Positions 1 to 6,699 of a stretch of 7,328 bases of DNA are shown here, piece after piece. The stretch is from the NCBI GenBank assembly GCA_030146905.1, contig JASLAV010000846.1:1-7328 (forward strand), given 5' to 3'. Every line of letters starts with the position of its first letter. Position 1 is the first letter of the stretch. Source of the DNA: Lentzea sp. Its GTDB lineage: Bacteria; Actinomycetota; Actinomycetes; Mycobacteriales; Pseudonocardiaceae. The translations under genes were made by a program, and so were the position numbers. The notes below the pieces were generated by a model. That model searched no databases and had not been told where the DNA came from. It was given only the letters and a program-made list of their open reading frames with translations.

Positions 1-129
1 GCGGGAGCCTGCTACCAGTTCCGGCACGGACTGGTGCAGGACCGCCTGGCGGAGCACGAGGTGACTACTCGGTCCGCAGGCCGAGCGCTCCGGTCGCCCT
101 CCTCAGCGAAGGCAGCGTCAGAGCAGTGA
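1..129 (+). CDS. 3' end of an unidentified plus-strand gene
   Basis: The first reading frame is open from the window start to a TGA at 127-129. Over roughly its first 63 bases it has nearly exclusive G/C at third codon positions, as real genes here do. The visible peptide contains YQFRHGLVQDRLAEHE. A Tyr-x-Phe-Arg-His run followed by Leu and Leu-Ala resembles the C-terminal helices of large actinomycete NACHT/STAND-type ATPases, but too little is present to assign a family. The last 20 or so residues (rich in Ser, Ala, Arg) lie antisense over the 3' end of the ABC permease gene, a tail-to-tail overlap of 65 bases (65-129). Third-position bias weakens there, as expected when the other strand carries the main constraint. 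The alternative frame with a stop at 62-64 would avoid the overlap but has poorer codon bias. The call as coding is moderately sure; the family hint is weak. Confidence 0.5.
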   Translation, partial: AGACYQFRHGLVQDRLAEHEVTTRSAGRALRSPSSAKAASEQ

Positions 130-2302
130 CCGCGAACGTCAGCCCCACGACGATGGCGGTGATGAGCCCGATACCGGCCCAGTCGTAGACGACCTCGGCG
201 TCGAACACCCGCATCATCAACGCCCCGAGACCGATGCCGGTGGCCAGCGACACGACCGTGGAGATCGCGAGCGGCAGGGCGTTCTGCCACAGCAGCGACC
301 GGGCCAGCGTGCCGCGCGGCACCCCGCTCGCCGCCATCACCGCGAGCGGCCTGCGCCGTTCCCGCACCTGCTCCAGTGCCACGACCAGCAGTGACGCGGC
401 CGCGACGAGCAACGTGAGCAGCGAGCCGGCCAGCAGCGCGCGGCGGATCACGCCGAACACCCGTTCCGCCTCGTTGGTGTCGTCCTGGCCGACGAAGTAG
501 GTGTGCGCCTGCCACGGGTACGCCGCCAGCGCGTTGCGCACGTGCTCAGCCACGTCGGGCACCACGACGTCGAGCTCGGCGACGAGTTCGGACCGGGTCG
601 TCCGCAGACCGCGTGCGGCCGCCGGAGTGATCACGAGGCCGGGACGGGTGCCCTCGACCGTCTCCAGCGCCGGCACCGTCCACTTCTCGCCGGTGTCCCT
701 GACCGTGAGCACGTCACCGGTGCTGGCTTCCGAACGCCCGTTGGAGTAGGTCACGACGTAGGCCTTCCCGTCCGTGCAGTCCGGGATGGTCGCCTGCGAC
801 CGCAACCCCTCGCACGAGGCGATGCTGATGGAGACGAAGTCACCGGAGTTCAGCTTGGCGTACGCCTGACCGATCTCGTGCACGCTTTTCACGCCGTTGG
901 TCTTCTCGAGCGCCTCGACGATGACACGGGGATCCGCGGTCGAGTCCGGGTTGACGGTCAGGTAGTTGAACGAGGCATCTTTCTTCTCGTCGGTCCGCAC
1001 TTCCTGTTCCACCCCCGCCAGCATCATCTGCAACGTGACGGTGCCCGCGAGCACGACCGCCACACCACCGACGACCCGCGCCGCCGTGCCGCTGTCCAGC
1101 TGCAACCGGCGCACCGCGAGCTGCAACGCCGGCGTGCGGCCGCGCACCATGAACACGACGCGTTCCACCAGCCACGGCAACAGCACGGGGATGCCGAGCA
1201 TCAGCAGCACGATGCCGGCGACCACCTGCACCTCGCTCGGCTCCTGCGCGGTGCCGAGCTTGCCGATCTGGCTGACGAGCAGAGCCACACCGGCCGCGAT
1301 CGGCACGAGCCGCCACCAGAGCCTGCGCCGCACCGGCTTCTGGTCCCGCACCACGCCCAGCGGCTCGACGATCGTGCGGCGCATCGCCACCAGTGACGTG
1401 ACCACCGCGAGCACCGGCACCGCCACGACCACGGTGAACGTGAGCGCGGGTGCCGGCATGACGTCGCTGGAGAAGGCGGAGAGCTCGGCGATGCTGATCC
1501 CGCTGACGGACGGGCGGACCGCGAAGAAGATCGCGAACCCGACCACGAGCCCGGCGAGCGCACCGGCCAGCGCCTCCCCCGACGCGATCAGCCGCACCCT
1601 GCTCGCCGCCGCGCCGACCAGCCGCAGCGCCGCGAGCCTGCGGTCGCGCTGGGCGGCGGCGAGCCTCGTCGCGACTCCGACGAACACCAGCACCGGGAAC
1701 AGCAGCACCACCAGGCCGACCACGCTGAGCAGCCACAGCGCCGGGTCCATCCCTCCACTGCCGGCATCACCGACGCCCCAGCGGTAGACGGTGTTGCCGC
1801 CCGGCTCTTCCTGGATCCTCGCGTCACCGGCGTAGAAGTGGAGCTCGTTCGGGTTCTCCAGCCCTGCCTGGCCGATCGTGCCGACGACCCGCTGCGGGAA
1901 CCGCGGCTCGAGCAACTCGCCGCCCGGTGCGTCGAGCAGCTTCGCGAGCGCGGGCGACACGAAGATCTCGCCGTCACCCGGCACCCTGTCGATGCCCGGC
2001 GGCACGGGGGCCTCCGGCGACTGCGCCTTGAGGTACATGCCGTGGACGAACTCGGAGCGGAACGCGTGGCCGTGCTCGATCGCCAGCAGCGGTGCCGGGC
2101 CGGTGCCCTGGGCCACCGGGCTGCGGTCGTCCTCCCTGGCTTCCCGCGCGTCCATGACGTGCGGCAGCGAGGCGGCGAACAGCAGCAGCGCGACGCCGAG
2201 ACCGATGCCGACACCCTGGAGTGCGAGCCTCGCCCAGGACTTCCGGCTGCCCCCGACGGCCAGCCGGACCCCCAGGACGAGGTCGCTCAGCACCCGGTTC
2301 AC
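65..2302 (-). CDS. FtsX-like ABC transporter permease (MacB/BceB-like)
   Basis: 745-residue integral membrane permease, partner of the ATPase encoded just upstream. About ten hydrophobic segments are visible: near residues 26-48, 188-212, 242-262, 285-307, 332-346, 358-378, 406-428, 622-643, 675-697 and 708-730. This gives two FtsX-type three-helix cores (about 190-315 and 622-735). Each is preceded by a helix and a large predicted extracytoplasmic domain: about 140 residues (49-187) and about 190 residues (429-621). The second domain contains the only conspicuous Cys pair, C497 and C509, which could form a disulfide. Such type VII ABC systems typically export lipoproteins, peptides or antibiotics, or sense and detoxify envelope-active compounds by mechanotransmission; the substrate cannot be read here. 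The start is GTG at 2302-2300, overlapping the ATPase stop as GTGA, with TGGAG eight bases upstream. Two extracytoplasmic domains distinguish it from BceB, which has one. Confidence 0.93.
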   Translation of the reverse strand: MNRVLSDLVLGVRLAVGGSRKSWARLALQGVGIGLGVALLLFAASLPHVMDAREAREDDRSPVAQGTGPAPLLAIEHGHAFRSEFVHGMYLKAQSPEAPVPPGIDRVPGDGEIFVSPALAKLLDAPGGELLEPRFPQRVVGTIGQAGLENPNELHFYAGDARIQEEPGGNTVYRWGVGDAGSGGMDPALWLLSVVGLVVLLFPVLVFVGVATRLAAAQRDRRLAALRLVGAAASRVRLIASGEALAGALAGLVVGFAIFFAVRPSVSGISIAELSAFSSDVMPAPALTFTVVVAVPVLAVVTSLVAMRRTIVEPLGVVRDQKPVRRRLWWRLVPIAAGVALLVSQIGKLGTAQEPSEVQVVAGIVLLMLGIPVLLPWLVERVVFMVRGRTPALQLAVRRLQLDSGTAARVVGGVAVVLAGTVTLQMMLAGVEQEVRTDEKKDASFNYLTVNPDSTADPRVIVEALEKTNGVKSVHEIGQAYAKLNSGDFVSISIASCEGLRSQATIPDCTDGKAYVVTYSNGRSEASTGDVLTVRDTGEKWTVPALETVEGTRPGLVITPAAARGLRTTRSELVAELDVVVPDVAEHVRNALAAYPWQAHTYFVGQDDTNEAERVFGVIRRALLAGSLLTLLVAAASLLVVALEQVRERRRPLAVMAASGVPRGTLARSLLWQNALPLAISTVVSLATGIGLGALMMRVFDAEVVYDWAGIGLITAIVVGLTFAVTALTLPSLRRATGALGLRTE

Positions 2303-2973
2303 CGGGCGAACTCCACGTCACGCGAACGACCGTCGCGCACCACGACCTCGCGGTCGGAGTAGGCGGCGACACGAGGTTCGTGCGTGACGAGCACAACGGC
2401 GGCACCCGTCTCGCGTGCCGCGGTCGTGAGCAGGTGCATGACGCGTTCGCCGTTGAGCGAGTCGAGCGCGCCGGTCGGTTCGTCCGCGAAGATCACCTTC
2501 GGCCCGGTCACCAGTGCGCGGGCGACCGCGACGCGTTGTCCCTGGCCGCCGGAGGTCTCGCCGGGGCGCTGGTCGGCGACGCCCTCGACCTCCAGCCTGG
2601 CGAGCCAGTCCATCGACGCGCGTTCGGCGTCCTTGCGCTTCATGCCGCTCAGGCGCAGCGGCAGCGCCACGTTCTCCAGGCAGGTCAGCTCGGGGACGAG
2701 CTGGCCGAACTGGAAGACGAACCCGAACTCGGTCCGCCGCAGCTCGCTGCGCGTGCTGTCGCTCATCGTCGTGAGGTCCTGGTCGCGGTAGTGCACCGTG
2801 CCCTTGTCCGGCGGCAGGATGCCCGCGATGCAGTGCAGCAGCGTGGACTTGCCGGAACCGGACGGCCCCATCACCGCCACGACCTCGCCCGCGCGGATCG
2901 AGATGCCGGCGCCGTCGAGCGCATGGGTCTTGCCGAACGACTTGTACAGGCCTTCGGCCTTCAACAGGCTCAT
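2299..2973 (-). CDS. ABC transporter ATP-binding protein (LolD/MacB-type)
   Basis: 224-residue cytoplasmic ATPase that powers the FtsX-like permease encoded next. All nucleotide-binding elements are visible: Walker A GPSGSGKST (36-44), Q-loop glutamine in FVFQFGQL (Q88), signature SGGQGQRVAVARAL (from 141), Walker B VIFADEPTG (160-168) with catalytic E165, D-loop ALDS (169-172) and switch histidine H198 in VTHEP. The signature reads TSGGQ instead of the usual LSGGQ, a mild substitution unlikely to inactivate it. The length is normal for the LolD/MacB/FtsE class. The ATG at 2973-2971 is preferred over a start 18 codons upstream. It begins the conserved N-terminal strand, overlaps the padR stop as ATGA, and has GGAGG (2981-2985 on the opposite strand) seven bases upstream. 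Translational coupling within the three-gene operon is therefore likely. Confidence 0.96.
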   Translation of the reverse strand: MSLLKAEGLYKSFGKTHALDGAGISIRAGEVVAVMGPSGSGKSTLLHCIAGILPPDKGTVHYRDQDLTTMSDSTRSELRRTEFGFVFQFGQLVPELTCLENVALPLRLSGMKRKDAERASMDWLARLEVEGVADQRPGETSGGQGQRVAVARALVTGPKVIFADEPTGALDSLNGERVMHLLTTAARETGAAVVLVTHEPRVAAYSDREVVVRDGRSRDVEFAR

Positions 2974-3494
2974 CGCGTGACCTCCACGGCCAGCTGGTCG
3001 AGGCGAGCGGCCGTGAGTTCCAGCCACCGCAGATCGGCTTCGAGGTGGAACAGGGCGAAGTCGCAGATGAGCTGATCGGCGAGGTCGCCGTCGACCTTGC
3101 GCTTGGTCAGCTCGCGCATCGTGGTGAGGTGCGCCGCGCGTTGGGTGTCGAGCACCTCCGTGGCGCTGCGGCCCGACAGCAGGGCCAGCACCACCTTCGC
3201 GTACAGCGTGTTCTGCAGGTACGGCTCCGGCTTCTCCGGCGTGCCGAGCCAGCGTTCTACATCGGTGACCCCGGCGTCCGTGATCGCGTACCGCTTGCGC
3301 TCCGGCCCGTCGCCGGCCTCCACGCCCGCCTCGCTCACGAAGCCGTTCTTCAGCAGTCTCGACAGGGTCGAGTACACCTGCCCGTAGTGCAGCGGCCGGT
3401 CCTGACCGAAGCGTTCGTCATAGGCGCGCTTCAGGTCATATCCGTGCCTTGGACCGCCTTCAAGCAGCCCCAGCAGTGCGTGTCCGATCGACAT
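2970..3494 (-). CDS. PadR family transcriptional regulator
   Basis: 174-residue winged-helix repressor. The N-terminal PadR domain (about residues 1-85) begins SIGHALLGLLEGGPRHGYDLK and continues with the recognition-helix stretch HYGQVYSTLSRLLKNGFV and the wing region ERKRYAITDAG. The C-terminal half (about 95-170) is an all-helical dimerisation and ligand domain ending ARLDQLAVEVTR, as in PadR proteins of about 180 residues. It is the first gene of an operon with an ABC ATPase and permease, an arrangement in which PadR proteins usually repress their own efflux genes until a toxic ligand binds. The ATG at 3494 is chosen over a GTG six codons upstream because PadR domains normally begin here and a TATAGT -10 hexamer ends seven bases before it, implying a leaderless mRNA. 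No Shine-Dalgarno sequence precedes it. The ligand is unknown. Confidence 0.93.
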   Translation of the reverse strand: MSIGHALLGLLEGGPRHGYDLKRAYDERFGQDRPLHYGQVYSTLSRLLKNGFVSEAGVEAGDGPERKRYAITDAGVTDVERWLGTPEKPEPYLQNTLYAKVVLALLSGRSATEVLDTQRAAHLTTMRELTKRKVDGDLADQLICDFALFHLEADLRWLELTAARLDQLAVEVTR

Positions 3495-3501
3495 GAGGAG
3501 C

Positions 3502-3507
3502 ACTATA
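3502..3507 (-). promoter_or_regulatory. -10 hexamer of the padR-ABC operon (leaderless)
   Basis: On the minus strand this reads TATAGT, one mismatch from TATAAT. Seven bases (GCTCCTC, lacking any Shine-Dalgarno character) separate it from the padR ATG, so transcription should start at or next to the A of the start codon. That spacing is the common leaderless pattern of actinobacteria. No good -35 hexamer is visible 16-18 bases upstream, where the operator repeats lie instead. Confidence 0.65.
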
Positions 3508-3533
3508 CACACGATGTATACACCGGGTGTATT
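3504..3533. promoter_or_regulatory. Putative PadR operator: overlapping inverted repeats
   Basis: Two inverted repeats share a central palindrome. The first is TATACA-N5-TGTATA at 3504-3520. The second is ATACACC-G-GGTGTAT at 3518-3532, a perfect 7-1-7. The shared middle, TGTATACA (3515-3522), is itself a perfect palindrome. Known PadR-family operators are A/T-rich palindromes with ATGT/ACAT or GTAT/ATAC-type half-sites, so the match is plausible. The array covers the padR -10 and upstream promoter region, which fits autorepression. It is strikingly A/T-rich for this genome. Direct binding by this PadR is inferred. Confidence 0.65.
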
Positions 3534-3543
3534 CCTCGATGCC

Positions 3544-3573
3544 CTGACGCCCCGCCGCCGTGGCGCCTACAGT
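3544..3573 (+). promoter_or_regulatory. Promoter of the CGNR gene (leaderless)
   Basis: CTGACG at 3544-3549 (like TTGACA) is followed by 18 bases and then TACAGT at 3568-3573 (like TATAAT). Six bases after the -10 hexamer is the GTG at 3580, exactly where transcription should begin. The -35 lies 11 bases downstream of the PadR operator repeats, so the two divergent promoters sit back to back, with start sites near 3494 and 3580. Confidence 0.55.
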
Positions 3574-3579
3574 GGAGGG

Positions 3580-4065
3580 GTGACTGGTCTGACTGTCGGC
3601 TGGGATCACGACGTCGAGCTGCTGCTCGACTTCCTGAACACTCGACACGTACTGGACAGTGAAGCCTCCTGGCGCGCGTGGGTGACCGAGCGCGGCCTCG
3701 GGCGGAGCAGCGAAATCGCACAGGCGCGCGCCGCGAGAGCGGCACTGCGGTCGTCCATCGAGGGGTCGTCAGTGCCTCAGACGGCTGCGGGCGTGGTCCA
3801 CATCGAGCTCACCGACGGCGTTCCTGTGCTGTCGAGCTCGGACGCGCTGGGCGCCGTGCTGGCGGCCTCCGCGCGCCTGGCCGTGCTGGGTTCCTGGGAA
3901 CGCTTCAAGATCTGTCCCGCCGACGACTGCCTGCGTGCGTTCTTCGACCGTTCGCGCAACCGATCGCGCACGTGGTGCTCGATGCAGGTGTGCGGCAACC
4001 GCGAGAAGGCCCGCACGTTCCGAAAACGGACCCGCGCTCAGAACAGCAGGCTGGCCGCGGTGTAG
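3580..4065 (+). CDS. CGNR zinc finger protein (ABATE/DUF1470-like)
   Basis: 161-residue protein with the CGNR zinc finger at its C-terminus. Four cysteines are arranged as CPADDC (C112, C117) and WCSMQVCGNR (C133, C138), followed by a basic tail EKARTFRKRTR. The N-terminal part carries the LLDFLNT stretch (about residues 15-21) typical of the ABATE domain that usually accompanies CGNR fingers. Such proteins are common in actinomycetes and are thought to be stress-related DNA-binding regulators; target and ligand are unknown. The frame is open back to 3493, but the GTG at 3580 is preferred because homologues begin just before the DFLNT region and a TACAGT -10 lies exactly six bases upstream. 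GGAGG at 3574-3578 is too close to be an ordinary ribosome binding site. The gene is divergent from padR and its 3' end overlaps the DUF445 gene by 28 bases. Confidence 0.85.
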   Translation: MTGLTVGWDHDVELLLDFLNTRHVLDSEASWRAWVTERGLGRSSEIAQARAARAALRSSIEGSSVPQTAAGVVHIELTDGVPVLSSSDALGAVLAASARLAVLGSWERFKICPADDCLRAFFDRSRNRSRTWCSMQVCGNREKARTFRKRTRAQNSRLAAV

Positions 4066-5285
4066 ATCACCAGGCCGGCGAGCGCGCCGACCACGGTCCC
4101 GTTGATCCGGATGAACTGCAGGTCCCTGCCGACCTGCAGTTCGATCTTGCGCGAGGTCTCCTCCGCGTCCCAGCGCTCGACCGTGTCCGTGATCAGCGTG
4201 GTGATCTCCGCCCGGTAGTTGTTCACGACGTACCCCGCGGCCTGCTCCAGCCAGCCGTCGACCTTGGCGCGCATCTCCTGGTCGTCGGTGAGGTTGGTGC
4301 CGAGCGTGATCAGCCCCTGGGTGACGCGCCTGCGCAGCTCGCTGGACGGGTCCCCGGCGGCGTCGATGAGCATCTTCTTCGCCATGCCCCACGCGCTGCT
4401 GATGAGCTTCTGCACGTCGGGGTGGTTGATCACCTGCTGCTTGACCTGCTCGGCCTTCTGCATGGTGGTCGCGTCGGTCTGCATGTCCGTGGAGAACTCG
4501 ATCAGGAACTGGTCCACGGCGAGCCGCATCGGGTGGTTGACGTCGGTCTTGACGGCCCACGCGAAGTTGACCAGCTCGGTGTGGACCTTGTCGCCGAGCA
4601 GCGAGTCGACGAACTTGGGCGACCACGTGGGCGCGCGGTCGGTGACGATCAGGCTGACCTTGTCGTAGTTGTCCCGCACCCACTCGTACGCGCGGTCGCA
4701 CATGAGGTCGACGAGCTTGTGGTGCGCGCCGTCGGTGAGCACCTGGTTGAGCAGCTTGCCCAGCGGCGGGCCCCACGGCTTCTCGGTCACGCGCTTGACG
4801 ATCGCCTGCTCCAGGACGGCCTGGACCTCCTCGTCCTTGAGGACGGTGATCGCGCCCTTGATGACGTTCGCCATCTCGTTCGTGACGCGTTCGGCGTTCT
4901 CAGGCTGCTTGAGCCAGGCGCCGGCGCGTTCGGCGATGCCCGCCCTGCGCAGCTTGTCCTGGACCACCTCGGGGCTGAGGAAGTTGACGCCGACGAAGTC
5001 GCCCAGCGTCTGGCCGAACATGTTCTTGCGCTCGGGGATGATCGCGGTGTGTGGGATTGGCAGGCCCAGCGGACGCCTGAACAGGGCCGTCACGGCGAAC
5101 CAGTCCGCCAGTGCGCCGACCATGCCGGCCTCGGCGGCCGCCCTCACGTAGCCGACCCAGGCGCCCTCGAAGGCGTGGGTGGCGAAGAAGATGACCGTTG
5201 CGCCCACGAGGAAGCTCGTGGCGACGAGCTTCATCTTGCGCAGGTCCGTGCGCTTGCGCTGGTCAGCGGCGGTCAGTTGCTCCAC
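4038..5285 (-). CDS. DUF445 family membrane protein
   Basis: About 415 residues from the chosen start. The family hallmark is clear: GALADWFAVTALFRRPLG followed by LPIPHTAIIP (about residues 57-84). A hydrophobic segment near 19-37 precedes it and another ends the protein (about 395-415, GALAGLVIYTAASLLF). Between them lies a long charged, mostly helical region without membrane segments. DUF445 proteins (related to B. subtilis YheB) are widespread envelope proteins of unknown function. The start is uncertain. The GTG at 5285 puts MEQLTAADQRKR before the conserved LRKMK, as in relatives, and a GACAAT hexamer lies six bases upstream, which could mean a leaderless mRNA. The frame stays open to GTG codons at 5351 and 5432; that extension has lower third-position G/C and looks unlike the family. 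The 3' end overlaps the convergent CGNR gene. Confidence 0.9.
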   Translation of the reverse strand: MEQLTAADQRKRTDLRKMKLVATSFLVGATVIFFATHAFEGAWVGYVRAAAEAGMVGALADWFAVTALFRRPLGLPIPHTAIIPERKNMFGQTLGDFVGVNFLSPEVVQDKLRRAGIAERAGAWLKQPENAERVTNEMANVIKGAITVLKDEEVQAVLEQAIVKRVTEKPWGPPLGKLLNQVLTDGAHHKLVDLMCDRAYEWVRDNYDKVSLIVTDRAPTWSPKFVDSLLGDKVHTELVNFAWAVKTDVNHPMRLAVDQFLIEFSTDMQTDATTMQKAEQVKQQVINHPDVQKLISSAWGMAKKMLIDAAGDPSSELRRRVTQGLITLGTNLTDDQEMRAKVDGWLEQAAGYVVNNYRAEITTLITDTVERWDAEETSRKIELQVGRDLQFIRINGTVVGALAGLVIYTAASLLF

Positions 5286-5535
5286 ACGACCATTGTCCGT
5301 CAACTTCTTGATCTGGGGGGCGAGCTCGCCGCGCGGCTCCGGTTCGGGCACGTTGACAGGTACCCACGTCGCGCAGTTCGTACCCGGCGCACGGACCTGA
5401 ACGACGATCTTCACCGAGCGGTCGCGGAACACACGTTCGACCAGCCGTGCTCCAGCTGGCGCGACGAAGTGGATTTCTCACACCCGCCGGGACCGGACTT
5501 CCCTCGACGCGCGATTCAGGTGAAGATCCTGCGTT
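5286..5535. other. Divergent intergenic region, DUF445 / dapC
   Basis: About 250 bases without a convincing gene if DUF445 starts at 5285. It should hold both promoters. On the minus side, GACAAT (5297-5292) is a weak -10 candidate. On the plus side, a perfect TTGACA at 5353-5358 has no -10 at a workable distance. A 12-bp perfect palindrome, GGCGAGCTCGCC, lies at 5319-5330. None of these is strong enough to call a promoter with confidence. Confidence 0.4.
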
Positions 5536-6699
5536 GTGCGGGTACCAGCGCTAGTTCCCCGGTTGCAGCCGTTCACGTCGACCATCTTCGCGGAGATGAC
5601 GGCGCTGGCCGTGCGGCACGACGCCGTCAACCTCGGTCAGGGTTTCCCCGACACCGACGGTCCGGCGTCGATGCTCGCGGCCGCCCAGTCCGCGATCGCG
5701 TCCGGGGTCAACCAGTACCCGCCAGGGCCCGGCATGCCGGTGCTGCGCCGTGCCGTCGCCGCCCACCGCTCGCGCTACGGGTTCGCCTACGACCCTGACA
5801 CCGAGGTCCTGGTGACCGTCGGTGCCACCGAGGCGATCGCGGCCTCGCTGCTCGCGCTGGTCGAGGCCGGTGACGAGGTGATCCTGATCGAGCCGTACTA
5901 CGACTCCTACGCCGCGTCCGTGGCCATGGCCGGTGCGACGCGGGTGACCGTCGGCCTGCGCGAGGACGCCTCCGGGCGGTTGGCGCTGGACGTCGACGCC
6001 CTGCGCGCCGCCGTCACGCCGCGGACCCGCGCGATCCTGGTCAACTCCCCGCACAACCCGACCGGCACCGTGTTCCGCTTGGAGGAGCTCCAAGCGATCG
6101 CGGCGTTGTGCGTCGAGCACGACCTGCTGGCGATCACCGACGAGGTCTACGAGCACCTGGTGTTCGACGGGCTGACGCACGTCCCGCTGGCCTCGCTGCC
6201 GGGGATGGCGCCGCGGACGTTGTCGATCTCGGGCGCCGGCAAGACGTTCAACTGCACCGGCTGGAAGATCGGCTGGGTGTGCGGGCCCGCCGAGCTGGTC
6301 GGCGCGGTGAGGGCCGCCAAGCAGTTCATGACCTTCGTGGGCGGGGCGCCGTTCCAGCCCGCCGTCGCCCACGCGCTGACCGCCGAGCTGGACTGGGTGT
6401 CGTCGTTGCGCGACTCGCTGGCCGCGAAGCGCGCGCGTCTGGCCGAGGGTCTGCGTGCGGCCGGTTTCGAGGTTCGTTCGTCCGAGGGCACGTACTTCAT
6501 CTGCGCCGACGTGCGGCCGTTGGGTTACAGCGACGGTCTGGCCCTGTGCCGCGACCTGCCCGCGAAGATCGGCGTCGCGGCCGTGCCGGTCCAGGTGTTC
6601 ACCGACCGTCCAGACGACTGGCAGCACCTGATCCGGTTCGCGTTCTGCAAGCAGGACTCGGTGATCGACGAAGCCGTGGAGCGCCTCCACAAGCTTTAG
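5536..6699 (+). CDS. dapC: PLP aminotransferase, probable N-succinyldiaminopimelate aminotransferase
   Basis: 387-residue fold-type I aminotransferase. It closely follows the mycobacterial DapC-type enzyme: FAEMTALA, AVNLGQGFPD, GVNQYPPGPG, VTVGATEAIAA, SPHNPTG, TDEVYEHLVFD and FNCTGWKIGW are all present. The PLP Schiff-base lysine is K236 in SGAGK. N174 (NPTG), D202 and Y205 (TDEVYEH) hold the cofactor, and R367 (LIRFAFCK) should bind the substrate carboxylate. The expected reaction is glutamate-dependent transamination of N-succinyl-2-amino-6-oxopimelate in lysine/diaminopimelate synthesis. The same subfamily includes methionine and kynurenine aminotransferases, so substrate is inferred. 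No other dap gene is nearby. The GTG start at 5536 gives a normal N-terminus; a TTG at 5563 is the main alternative. AGGTGA (5518-5523) is a weak and distant ribosome binding site. The stop is immediately followed by the DnaA-box array. Confidence 0.93.
   Translation: MRVPALVPRLQPFTSTIFAEMTALAVRHDAVNLGQGFPDTDGPASMLAAAQSAIASGVNQYPPGPGMPVLRRAVAAHRSRYGFAYDPDTEVLVTVGATEAIAASLLALVEAGDEVILIEPYYDSYAASVAMAGATRVTVGLREDASGRLALDVDALRAAVTPRTRAILVNSPHNPTGTVFRLEELQAIAALCVEHDLLAITDEVYEHLVFDGLTHVPLASLPGMAPRTLSISGAGKTFNCTGWKIGWVCGPAELVGAVRAAKQFMTFVGGAPFQPAVAHALTAELDWVSSLRDSLAAKRARLAEGLRAAGFEVRSSEGTYFICADVRPLGYSDGLALCRDLPAKIGVAAVPVQVFTDRPDDWQHLIRFAFCKQDSVIDEAVERLHKL

Noticed and set aside
503..1396. A 297-codon plus-strand frame inside the permease gene
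   Set aside because: Antisense to the FtsX-like permease, with low-complexity His/Arg/Asp content and no start signals.
5319..5330. GGCGAGCTCGCC perfect 12-bp palindrome
   Set aside because: Short G/C-rich palindromes are frequent in such DNA, and there is no second copy or promoter context to support an operator.
5353..5358. Perfect TTGACA that could be a -35 for dapC
   Set aside because: No acceptable -10 lies 16-19 bases downstream; the nearest TA-containing hexamer is too far and lacks the final T.
3678..5798. A 706-codon open frame on the plus strand
   Set aside because: It runs antisense through the DUF445 gene and into dapC. It lacks any recognisable domain, is rich in His, Arg, Asp and Val as expected of a mirror frame in high-GC DNA, and conflicts with well-supported genes.
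6676..6690. GTGGAG-CGC-CTCCAC hairpin near the dapC 3' end
   Set aside because: It lies before the stop codon within conserved-length coding sequence and is weaker than the hairpin directly after the stop.
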